Assembly: GCA_902782715.1 (NCBI GenBank)
Contig: CACZOG010000213.1
Span: 1-5,504, forward strand
Source: an uncultured Lachnospiraceae bacterium
GTDB lineage: Bacteria; Bacillota; Clostridia; Lachnospirales; Lachnospiraceae
Direction: 5' to 3'
Length of the DNA: 5,504 nucleotides
Shown: piece after piece, positions 1-5,099 of the stretch
Layout: the number at the start of each line of letters is the position of its first letter
How positions within the stretch are numbered: the first letter of the stretch is position 1
Made by a program: the position numbers and the translations under genes
The notes under the pieces: model-generated
Seen by the model: only the letters and a program-made list of their open reading frames with translations
What the model was told of the DNA's origin: nothing
Databases searched by the model: none

Positions 1-987
1 CAAAAGGGAAAGAAACCTTTGCTTGTAGCCCTTGACGTATATCGTCCCGCAGCTATAAAGCAGTTACAGATAAACGGCGAAAAACAGGGTGTTGATGTTT
101 TCGCGATAGAAGGAAACAACAATCCCGTAGAGATCGCAAAGGCTTCACTCGAATATGCGGCCAAGAACAACGAAAATGTAGTGATCTTCGATACCGCAGG
201 ACGTCTTCATGTAGATGAAGAACTCATGCAGGAACTCGTTAATATCAAAAAAGAGGTTACTGTTCATAAGACTATCCTTGTTGTCGATGCCATGATCGGT
301 CAGGATTCCGTTAATGTCGCTTCGGACTTTAACGAGAGGATCGGAATCGACGGTTTGATCTTAAGTAAGATGGACGGCGATACCCGAGGCGGTGCCGCAC
401 TTTCCATAAAGGCAGTTACCGGTGTTCCCATTCTTTTTGTGGGTATGGGAGAGAAGTTATCCGATCTCGAACAGTTCTATCCCGACAGAATGGCCAACAG
501 GATCCTCGGAATGGGCGATGTTCTTACTCTTATCGATAAGATCCAGGCAGAAGCCGTGGATATCGACAAAGATAAAGAAAAAGACATGATGGGCCGCCTT
601 AAGAAAGGTAAGTTTGATTTTAACGATTACCTTGAGAGCATGAATCAGATGAAGAAGATGGGCGGACTTTCATCGATGCTCGGTCTTATGCCGAACCTGG
701 GAATCTCAAAGGACGACCTTGAAGGTGCGATAGACGAAAAGCAGATGAAACAGATGGAAGCTATCGTTCTTTCGATGACCAAGAAAGAAAGATCAAATCC
801 GAAGCTTCTTAATCCGCAGAGAAAACACAGGATCGCCAAAGGCGCAGGTGTTGATATAGCTGTTGTTAACAGATTCATCAAGCAGTTTGAACAGACTCAG
901 AAGATGATGAAACAGATGCCCGGTCTTATGGGCGGAAAGAAACGCGGCGGATTCGGCGGTTTCGGCGGATTCAAGATGCCCTTTTAA
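1..987 (+). CDS. ffh: Signal recognition particle protein Ffh, 5' truncated
   Basis: Ffh is the SRP54-type GTPase that binds SRP RNA and signal sequences of nascent chains and docks with FtsY at the membrane. The frame is open from base 1, so the gene is cut by the window edge and the ATG/TTG codons near the start are internal. 328 residues remain of a family length near 450; the N domain and P-loop are missing. Fragment residues show the GTPase motifs DVYRPAA (12-18), DTAGR (64-68), SKMDGDTRGG (122-131) and GMGEK (148-152), then the methionine-rich M domain from about residue 190. The SRP-RNA-binding helix reads QRKHRIAKGAG (273-283), against the usual SRxxRIAxGSG. The tail is GGF-repeat rich (GGFGGFGGFKMPF). 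It is followed 72 bp later by rpsP, the usual Firmicute order. The identification is very secure; the 5' end is unknown. Confidence 0.97.
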   Translation, partial: QKGKKPLLVALDVYRPAAIKQLQINGEKQGVDVFAIEGNNNPVEIAKASLEYAAKNNENVVIFDTAGRLHVDEELMQELVNIKKEVTVHKTILVVDAMIGQDSVNVASDFNERIGIDGLILSKMDGDTRGGAALSIKAVTGVPILFVGMGEKLSDLEQFYPDRMANRILGMGDVLTLIDKIQAEAVDIDKDKEKDMMGRLKKGKFDFNDYLESMNQMKKMGGLSSMLGLMPNLGISKDDLEGAIDEKQMKQMEAIVLSMTKKERSNPKLLNPQRKHRIAKGAGVDIAVVNRFIKQFEQTQKMMKQMPGLMGGKKRGGFGGFGGFKMPF

Positions 988-992
988 ATAAG

Positions 993-1020
993 TCAATTTC
1001 TTCCTATTCGGAAGTTTTGA
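993..1020 (+). other. Imperfect inverted repeat between ffh and rpsP, possible attenuator
   Basis: CTTCC (1000-1004) pairs with GGAAG (1010-1014) around a TATTC loop. An outer TCAA/TTGA pair (993-996 with 1017-1020) can form across a short T-rich internal loop. A run of only four T residues follows the inner stem. This is too weak for a confident terminator. It could partly reduce read-through or mark an mRNA processing site between ffh and the ribosomal protein genes. The pairing is seen in the sequence; the function is inferred. Confidence 0.3.
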
Positions 1021-1059
1021 GGATAAATTAATTTATTTTATATACGGAGGAACGTAAAA

Positions 1060-1302
1060 ATGGTAAAAATCAGATTAAGCAGAATGGGTTATAAGAGAAA
1101 TCCTATTTACAGAATTGTTGTTTCAGATTCAAGAACAGCTAGAAACGGTGGATGCATCGCAGAAATCGGTACATACGATCCCAACAAGAATCCTTCTGAA
1201 TTCAAGGTAGATGAAGAAGCAGCTAAGAAGTGGCTTGCAAACGGTGCTCAGCCTACAGAGACAGTTGCTAAGATTTTCAAACTCGCTAACATTGAAAAAT
1301 AA
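1060..1302 (+). CDS. rpsP: 30S ribosomal protein S16
   Basis: S16 is a small-subunit assembly protein that binds 16S rRNA in the body of the 30S subunit. The 80-residue product starts with the hallmark MVKIRLSRMG, followed by NPIYRIVVSDSR (14-25), IAEIGTYDPNKNP (33-45) and the C-terminal WLANGAQPTETV (58-69), matching the family along its whole length. The ATG is preceded by a strong GGAGG (1046-1050) with a 9-nt spacer, which fixes the start. The gene lies 72 bp after ffh and 23 bp before khpA, so it probably shares a transcript with khpA. No convincing dedicated promoter with enough room for a leader was found directly upstream. The residues that usually contact rRNA look intact and nothing is odd about the gene. 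Confidence 0.98.
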   Translation: MVKIRLSRMGYKRNPIYRIVVSDSRTARNGGCIAEIGTYDPNKNPSEFKVDEEAAKKWLANGAQPTETVAKIFKLANIEK

Positions 1303-1325
1303 TCGGGAGCTAAGGGAGGCTAAAC

Positions 1326-1553
1326 GTGAAGGAATTAGTTGAAACCATTGCAAAAGCCCTTGTCGATCATCCCGAAGAAGTAACTGTAACTGAACAAAAA
1401 GACGGAAAAAATGTCGAGATTAATCTTCATGTCGCATCCGGCGATATGGGTAAAGTTATCGGAAAACAGGGCAGAATAGCAAAGGCTATAAGAACCGTTG
1501 TTAAAGCTGCATCTGTTAAGGATGATTTACAGGTAGATGTAAATATAGAATAA
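1326..1553 (+). CDS. khpA: KhpA-type KH-domain RNA-binding protein
   Basis: This 75-residue protein is a stand-alone KH domain of the KhpA/YlqC family. In other Firmicutes it pairs with KhpB (Jag/EloR) and acts in RNA binding and cell elongation control. The sequence shows the KH signature GKVIGKQGR (42-50) with the GxxG loop GKQG (46-49) intact, preceded by an MKELVETIAKALVDHP helix and followed by the IAKAIRTVVKAAS helix. Length and placement directly behind rpsP are typical. The start is GTG, supported by GGGAGG (1314-1319) six bases upstream. The spacer after rpsP holds a near-tandem repeat (GGAGCTAA at 1306-1313 and GGAGGCTAA at 1315-1323), giving two SD-like sites. In most Firmicutes rimM and trmD would follow; here a convergent minus-strand gene begins 6 bp after the stop. 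Confidence 0.95.
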   Translation: MKELVETIAKALVDHPEEVTVTEQKDGKNVEINLHVASGDMGKVIGKQGRIAKAIRTVVKAASVKDDLQVDVNIE

Positions 1554-1559
1554 AAAGGA

Positions 1560-1826
1560 TTAATCTTCTTCGATAATTTGAATTTCCAAATAATCAAAGT
1601 CGATTGATTCAATGAAAGAATCTCTTGTAAAGCGTGTCTTTGATACGGATTTGAATTCGGAAATGTTTTTGTCAAGCCAGATAGGCACGGACAGATCGAA
1701 TTCAGAACAGCCTTTTTCAAGAGATTTAAAGACTTTGTGAGTGCGGCTGTCATTGCTTTCGTCAGAGATAGTGATATCTTTAATATGATGATTGTCTTTG
1801 ATTTCTTTTATCCAGAGTCTAAACAT
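1560..1826 (-). CDS. Small conserved hypothetical protein of unknown function
   Basis: This is an 88-residue protein read on the minus strand. I recall similar 85-95 residue hypothetical proteins from Lachnospiraceae that share the N-terminal MFRLW, a central PIWL, KTRF and the ending FDYLEIQxIEED. That is memory, not a search, and no function is known to me. Visible features are a basic N-terminus (KEIKDNHH, 7-14), DESNDSRTHKVF (22-33), a single Cys40, PIWL (48-51), KTRFTRDSF (63-71), and an acidic end IDFDYLEIQ followed by IIEED. It has no signal peptide or membrane segment, so it is probably a small soluble cytoplasmic alpha/beta protein. It converges on khpA with 6 bp between stops and diverges from rplS. 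No Shine-Dalgarno precedes the ATG, but an extended -10 box sits 6 bases before it. It occupies the place where rimM and trmD normally lie. Confidence 0.8.
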   Translation of the reverse strand: MFRLWIKEIKDNHHIKDITISDESNDSRTHKVFKSLEKGCSEFDLSVPIWLDKNISEFKSVSKTRFTRDSFIESIDFDYLEIQIIEED

Positions 1827-1832
1827 GGTAGT

Positions 1833-1861
1833 ATTTTATCACAGATTTTTTGTATTATCTA
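1833..1861 (-). promoter_or_regulatory. Promoter of the small minus-strand gene, probably leaderless
   Basis: On the minus strand, TAGATA (1861-1856, 4 of 6 matches to TTGACA) lies 17 bp before TAAAAT (1838-1833, 5 of 6 matches to TATAAT). The -10 box is preceded by TGA, an extended -10 signature. Only six bases separate it from the ATG at 1826, so transcription would begin at or next to the start codon. That fits the absence of a Shine-Dalgarno. The boxes are seen in the sequence; activity is inferred. Confidence 0.6.
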
Positions 1862-1866
1862 TTGAA

Positions 1867-1895
1867 TTGTATGTATTTTTGTGGTAATTTATTAT
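1867..1895 (+). promoter_or_regulatory. Probable promoter for rplS
   Basis: TTGTAT (1867-1872, 3 of 6 consensus) and TATTAT (1890-1895, 5 of 6) are separated by 17 bp, which predicts a transcript start near 1902 and a leader of about 67 nt. A promoter is needed here because the upstream gene runs the other way. The -35 box is weak; a shifted TTGAAT (1862-1867) with TAATTT (1885-1890), also 17 bp apart, is an alternative. Confidence 0.5.
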
Positions 1896-1901
1896 AGTTG
1901 C

Positions 1902-1969
1902 GTGTAAAGAGATGGTCCGCTGGGTATTTTAACTTAAGAACATCCGATGAAACAAAAAGGAGTAAAATA
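1902..1969 (+). promoter_or_regulatory. Candidate ribosomal protein L19 leader RNA
   Basis: The predicted rplS 5' UTR is about 67 nt long. GATG (1911-1914) can pair with CATC (1941-1944), enclosing GTCCGCTGGG and CTTAAGAA segments. The combination of GGTCCGCT and AAGAACATC ahead of rplS resembles, from memory, the L19 leader described for low-GC Gram-positives, thought to be an autoregulatory site for L19. The pairing is visible; family membership and autoregulation are inferred. The SD AAGGAG (1957-1962) follows the stem, so a bound or folded leader could control its access. Confidence 0.45.
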
Positions 1970-2314
1970 ATGAACGAAATTATCAAAGAGATTGAAAATG
2001 CTCAGTTGAAAGAAAGCGTTCCTGCATTTGAAGTTGGTGATACAGTAAAGGTTCACAACAGAATTCAGGAAGGTAACAAATCCAGAATTCAGATTTTTGA
2101 AGGAACTGTAATCAAGATCCAGGGCGGTTCAAACCGTCAGACATTCACCGTTCGTAAGATTTCAAACGGTTGTGGTGTTGAGAAGACATGGCCCATCCAT
2201 TCTCCCAACGTTGCTGATGTTGAAGTAGTACGTAAAGGTAAGATCAGAAGAGCTAAACTTTTCTACTTAAGAGACAGAGTTGGTAAGAAAGCCAAAGTTA
2301 AAGAAAAAATCTAA
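1970..2314 (+). CDS. rplS: 50S ribosomal protein L19
   Basis: L19 is a large-subunit protein at the 30S-50S interface. The 114-residue product is full length. It begins with an N-terminal helix (MNEIIKEIENAQL) and continues with PAFEVGDTVKVHNRIQEG (18-35), the barrel segment IQIFEGTVIKIQGG (40-53), TFTVRKISNGCGVEKTWPIH (58-77) and the basic tail RRAKLFYLRDRVGKKAKV (93-110). The start is the ATG at 1970, preceded by AAGGAG with a 7-nt spacer. An in-frame upstream extension to 1898 is open but lies in the promoter and leader. The gene is flanked upstream by a divergent gene and downstream by a strong terminator and a new promoter, so it looks monocistronic. That is unusual, because rplS is normally the last gene of a transcript running through rimM and trmD. 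Identity is certain. Confidence 0.98.
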   Translation: MNEIIKEIENAQLKESVPAFEVGDTVKVHNRIQEGNKSRIQIFEGTVIKIQGGSNRQTFTVRKISNGCGVEKTWPIHSPNVADVEVVRKGKIRRAKLFYLRDRVGKKAKVKEKI

Positions 2315-2320
2315 TGATTT

Positions 2321-2350
2321 AAAGGCAGGATTTAATTCCTGCCTTTATTT
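2321..2350 (+). terminator. Rho-independent terminator after rplS
   Basis: A perfect 10-bp stem, AAAGGCAGGA (2321-2330) with TCCTGCCTTT (2337-2346), encloses a 6-nt loop, TTTAAT. The T-rich run TTTATTT ends at 2350. It starts 7 bases after the rplS stop. Because the A-tract/stem/T-tract is nearly symmetrical, it could also work on the opposite strand. Confidence 0.92.
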
Positions 2351-2377
2351 GTCATAAGAATTAATTTGTTGTATAAT
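2349..2377 (+). promoter_or_regulatory. Strong sigma-A-type promoter for the lepB1-rbgA-lepB2-rnhB operon
   Basis: TTGTCA (2349-2354, 5 of 6 consensus) and a perfect TATAAT (2372-2377) are separated by the optimal 17 bp. Transcription should begin near 2384, giving a leader of about 26 nt. The -35 box overlaps the end of the T-tract of the rplS terminator. Confidence 0.85.
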
Positions 2378-2409
2378 TCATTTACTTGTGATTATAAGAC
2401 GGTAAGCTT

Positions 2410-2994
2410 ATGAAGAAAAAGAACGGTTTGACATTTGTTAAAAAAGAAAAGAAGATTAAACCCCATCATTTTACGGGATTATTTATTCTGCTTTTTTGGA
2501 TGGCGGCCGTTACTTTTATTGCTTTCGTTATCGTTATGATCTTCGGTTCGCGCACAGCGGTCATCGGAGATTCGATGAATCCGGTTCTTTATAATTCACA
2601 GGAAGTACTTATAAACAAAGCTTCATACATTCTTTTTAAGCCCAAGGCGGGAGACATTATAGCTTTTTATCCGCACGGGAATAAGAATTCTCATCTTTAT
2701 GTCAAAAGAGTTGTTGCAAAAGGCGGAGATACCGTCCTTATTCAGAACGGGCATCTTTATGTGAACGGAGATCTTTTTGAAGATGAAGATCTTTACGATT
2801 ACATGGAATTTGCCGGGCTTGCCGAAAATGAGATACACCTGGAGAAAGATGAAGTTTTTGTTTTGGGTGATAACAGAAATGATTCCGAAGATTCGAGATA
2901 CGGAAATATCGGTCCCGTAAAAGGAGATTACGTAGTCGGAAAAGTATGGTTTCATTTCTCTACGGAAGATGAAAAGATCGGATTTATGAGGTGA
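2410..2994 (+). CDS. lepB: Type I signal peptidase, first copy (SipS/LepB family)
   Basis: This is a membrane serine protease (S26) that cleaves signal peptides from exported preproteins on the outer face of the membrane. It has 194 residues: a basic cytoplasmic N-terminus (1-20), one transmembrane segment (about 22-46), then the catalytic domain. The Ser55-Lys99 dyad is visible in GDSMNPVL (53-60) and YVKRVV (97-102). The GDNRNDSEDSR box lies at 153-163 and GKVWF at 177-181. Two positions differ from the usual family: PTL is PVL after the serine, and the box after KRV reads VAKGGD instead of IGLPGD. The ATG has only a weak SD (GGTA at 2401), but the strong promoter lies 33 bp upstream. A second, different copy lies two genes downstream. 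Both catalytic residues are present, so an active enzyme is likely. Confidence 0.93.
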   Translation: MKKKNGLTFVKKEKKIKPHHFTGLFILLFWMAAVTFIAFVIVMIFGSRTAVIGDSMNPVLYNSQEVLINKASYILFKPKAGDIIAFYPHGNKNSHLYVKRVVAKGGDTVLIQNGHLYVNGDLFEDEDLYDYMEFAGLAENEIHLEKDEVFVLGDNRNDSEDSRYGNIGPVKGDYVVGKVWFHFSTEDEKIGFMR

Positions 2995-2998
2995 CGAT

Positions 2999-3886
2999 TT
3001 GCAGGATAAGAATTCTCCTGAAATGAATATTCACTGGTATCCCGGGCATATGACCAAAGCCAAGAGAATGATGGATGAAAACATCAAACTTGTTGATATG
3101 GTCATTGAGATAATAGATGCTAGGGCTCCTTTGTCATCCCGTAATCCCGATATAGATTCGCTTGCAAAGAACAAATACAGGCTTGTTTTAATGAATAAAT
3201 CCGATATGGCGGATGAAAAGGAAAACGTGAAATGGGTCAAGTATTTCGAGGATAAAGGGATAAGATGCATTCCCGTTAACTGCAGAAACGCTCAGACCAT
3301 TAAAAACCTCGATAAGATAATCAAAGATGTCTGTAAAGAAAAGATAGAACGCGACCGTAAAAGAGGGATACTCAAAAGAAGCATTAAAATAATGGTTGCG
3401 GGGATTCCCAATGTTGGGAAATCCACTTTTATCAATGCGATATCAAAGAAAAGCAGTGCGAAAACAGGCAATAAACCCGGCGTAACAAAAGGCAAGCAGT
3501 GGATCTCCTATAAGGGAGAATTCGAATTCCTGGATACACCCGGACTTTTATGGCCGAAATTCGATGATGTGAATACAGGGATAATACTTGCCATCATCGG
3601 TTCCGTAAATGACGAGATACTTGATATCTGCGCACTTTCTTATAAACTCATTGAAATACTTAAAGTAAATTATCCCGGACTGATCAAGGAGAAATTTGAT
3701 ATCGATGAGAGCATGGAAGCTCCCATGATACTTGAGGAATATACAAAAAAACGAAATCTTATAAAAACGAAAGGAGAGATCGACATTCAAAGAGGCGCTA
3801 AGCTTATCACAGACGATTTCAGAAATGTAAGGATCGCACGAATCACGCTTGAGAAGCCCGAGAATGAACCGATTGCATTAACTTAA
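2999..3886 (+). CDS. rbgA: Ribosome biogenesis GTPase RbgA (YlqF)
   Basis: RbgA is a circularly permuted GTPase needed for late 50S subunit assembly. The permuted motif order is clear: G4 NKSD (66-69), G1 GIPNVGKST (135-143), G2 region PGVT (160-163), G3 DTPG (179-182), then a helical C-terminal RNA-binding domain. The family N-terminus WYPGHMTKAKR (13-23) and IDARAPLSSRNP (39-50) are present. The length of 295 is slightly above the roughly 282 of B. subtilis. The TTG start at 2999 is chosen because GAGGTGA (2988-2994) lies just upstream. That SD contains the TGA stop of lepB1, implying translational coupling. An ATG at 3023 (residue 9), just before the conserved WYPGHM, is the rival start and would match the B. 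subtilis N-terminus better, but it lacks a well-spaced SD. Confidence 0.96.
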   Translation: MQDKNSPEMNIHWYPGHMTKAKRMMDENIKLVDMVIEIIDARAPLSSRNPDIDSLAKNKYRLVLMNKSDMADEKENVKWVKYFEDKGIRCIPVNCRNAQTIKNLDKIIKDVCKEKIERDRKRGILKRSIKIMVAGIPNVGKSTFINAISKKSSAKTGNKPGVTKGKQWISYKGEFEFLDTPGLLWPKFDDVNTGIILAIIGSVNDEILDICALSYKLIEILKVNYPGLIKEKFDIDESMEAPMILEEYTKKRNLIKTKGEIDIQRGAKLITDDFRNVRIARITLEKPENEPIALT

Positions 3887-4443
3887 TGAATGACACCTTA
3901 AAAGAACTGCTTAAAACAAGTTTATACCTGCTCGGTTTACTGCTTCTGGCTTTGTTTATCGTAACTTTTATAGGTCAGAGGACCATTGTGGACGGCACCA
4001 GCATGTGCGACACGCTTTCCGATAAAGATAACCTTATCGTCGATAAGATCACTTACAGATTCAGAAATCCCGAGCGCTTTGAAGTGATCGTTTTCCCTTA
4101 TCAGAAGGAAAAAAGAAACTATTTTATCAAAAGAGTCATAGGCCTTCCCGGAGAAACCGTTTATATTGACGAAGACGGCAATATTTTTATCAATGACGTT
4201 CTTCTTGAAGAGAACTTCGGAAAAGAAAGGATTGAAGATCCGGGAATTGCGATAAACCCCATAGTTTTGGGAGAGAATGAATACTTTGTCATGGGAGATA
4301 ACCGTAACGACTCGTTTGATTCAAGATTCTCGGCCGTAGGCAATATCAAGAAGGAAAATATCATAGGAAGAGCATGGCTCAGGATATATCCTTTTAAAAA
4401 GATCGGATTTGTAAATCAGGGTAAAAAAGACAGGGAAAAATGA
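3886..4443 (+). CDS. lepB: Type I signal peptidase, second copy (SipS/LepB family)
   Basis: This is a second S26 signal peptidase, 185 residues long, with a short N-terminus, one membrane segment (about 12-30) and a periplasm-side-type catalytic domain. The dyad is Ser39 in DGTSM (36-40) and Lys82 in FIKRVIGLPGE (80-90). The GDNRNDSFDSRF box is at 137-148 and GRAWLRIYPF at 161-170. The usual SMxPTL motif is SMCDTL here, so the proline is replaced by Asp42. I recall similar non-proline versions in Lachnospiraceae paralogues, which needs a search. Its boxes match the consensus better than those of the first copy around KRVIGLPG. It overlaps the rbgA stop by one base (TAATG) and has no clear SD, so translation probably depends on reinitiation. 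It overlaps rnhB by 4 bases at its end. Confidence 0.92.
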   Translation: MNDTLKELLKTSLYLLGLLLLALFIVTFIGQRTIVDGTSMCDTLSDKDNLIVDKITYRFRNPERFEVIVFPYQKEKRNYFIKRVIGLPGETVYIDEDGNIFINDVLLEENFGKERIEDPGIAINPIVLGENEYFVMGDNRNDSFDSRFSAVGNIKKENIIGRAWLRIYPFKKIGFVNQGKKDREK

Positions 4444-5078
4444 GAGAATTAAAAGGCGAAAAGCTTGAAGCCGAGATAAAAAGGATCGAGGCGTTAAAAC
4501 AATACGAAAAAGAATATGAACATTTAGGCTATGTATGCGGTATCGACGAGGTCGGAAGGGGACCTTTCGCGGGCCCTGTAGTTGCATGTGCCGTGATACT
4601 TCCCAAAGATTGTTCAATTTTATATATTAATGATTCCAAGAAACTGTCCGAAAAAAAGAGAGAAGAATTATACGATATAATCACAAAAGAAGCTGTTTCT
4701 TTCGGAATCGGAATCAGAGATAACAAAAGAATAGACGAGATCAATATTCTTGAAGCAACATACGAAGCTATGAGAGAAGCGATCTCGAATCTTAAAGTTA
4801 AACCCGATGTCCTTCTAAATGATGCCGTGACGATACCCGGCGTAGACATTAAACAGGTACCGATAATAAAAGGTGATGCTAAAAGCATATCGATCGGCGC
4901 CGCATCTATCGTTGCCAAAGTGACAAGGGACAGAATGATGTTCGAGTTTGACAAAATGTATCCTGGCTATGATTTAGCCAAGAATAAAGGATACGGAACA
5001 GCTGCACACATTGAGGGCTTAAAAAAGTACGGACCTTGTGAGATCCACAGGTTTTCTTTTATACATAATTATATTTAA
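4440..5078 (+). CDS. rnhB: Ribonuclease HII
   Basis: RNase HII cleaves the RNA strand of RNA-DNA hybrids and nicks DNA at single ribonucleotides, starting ribonucleotide excision repair in the cytoplasm. The 212-residue product carries the DEDD metal site: Asp36 and Glu37 in GIDEVGRGPFAGPV (34-47), Asp128 in LLNDAV (125-130) and Asp146 in KGDAKS (144-149). SIGAASIVAKVTRD (150-163) and NKGYGTAAHIEGLKKYGPCEIHR (182-204 region) complete the family pattern. An N-terminal charged helix of about 28 residues precedes the catalytic core. The ATG overlaps the lepB2 stop (ATGA) and follows AGGGA (4432-4436). It is the last gene of the lepB1-rbgA-lepB2-rnhB operon; the rbgA-rnhB association is shared with B. 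subtilis. All catalytic residues are present. Confidence 0.97.
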   Translation: MRELKGEKLEAEIKRIEALKQYEKEYEHLGYVCGIDEVGRGPFAGPVVACAVILPKDCSILYINDSKKLSEKKREELYDIITKEAVSFGIGIRDNKRIDEINILEATYEAMREAISNLKVKPDVLLNDAVTIPGVDIKQVPIIKGDAKSISIGAASIVAKVTRDRMMFEFDKMYPGYDLAKNKGYGTAAHIEGLKKYGPCEIHRFSFIHNYI

Positions 5079-5096
5079 GTCTTTTGACAGGACTTA
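5076..5096 (+). other. Inverted repeat overlapping the rnhB stop
   Basis: TAAGTC (5076-5081, including the rnhB stop) pairs with GACTTA (5091-5096) around a 9-nt loop. No T-run follows, so it is not a standard terminator. It may be a weak mRNA 3' structure or chance. A perfect TTGACA lies in the loop (5084-5089) but has no -10 box at proper distance. Confidence 0.25.
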
Positions 5097-5099
5097 GCT

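Noticed and set aside
1017..1044. Promoter-like TTGAGG-16-TATATA before rpsP
   Set aside because: The start would fall at or after the SD of rpsP, leaving no usable leader; the region is simply AT-rich.
1427..1753. Minus-strand reading frame of 108 codons
   Set aside because: It overlaps khpA and the 88-residue minus-strand gene in another frame and shows no recognisable protein features; the 88-residue frame has the family-like motifs.
1898..1969. In-frame N-terminal extension of L19 starting at TTG 1898
   Set aside because: It overlaps the promoter and leader, has no SD, and L19 family members start at the MNEII-type helix encoded from 1970.
3023..3025. ATG as the rbgA start
   Set aside because: It would give a more typical N-terminus, but the nearest SD-like AGGA is about 16 bases away while the TTG at 2999 has a strong, well-spaced SD. 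It remains a possible alternative.
4529..4954. Minus-strand reading frame of 141 codons inside rnhB
   Set aside because: It is antisense to the catalytic core of RNase HII, with low-complexity Ser/Ile/Leu composition typical of a shadow frame.
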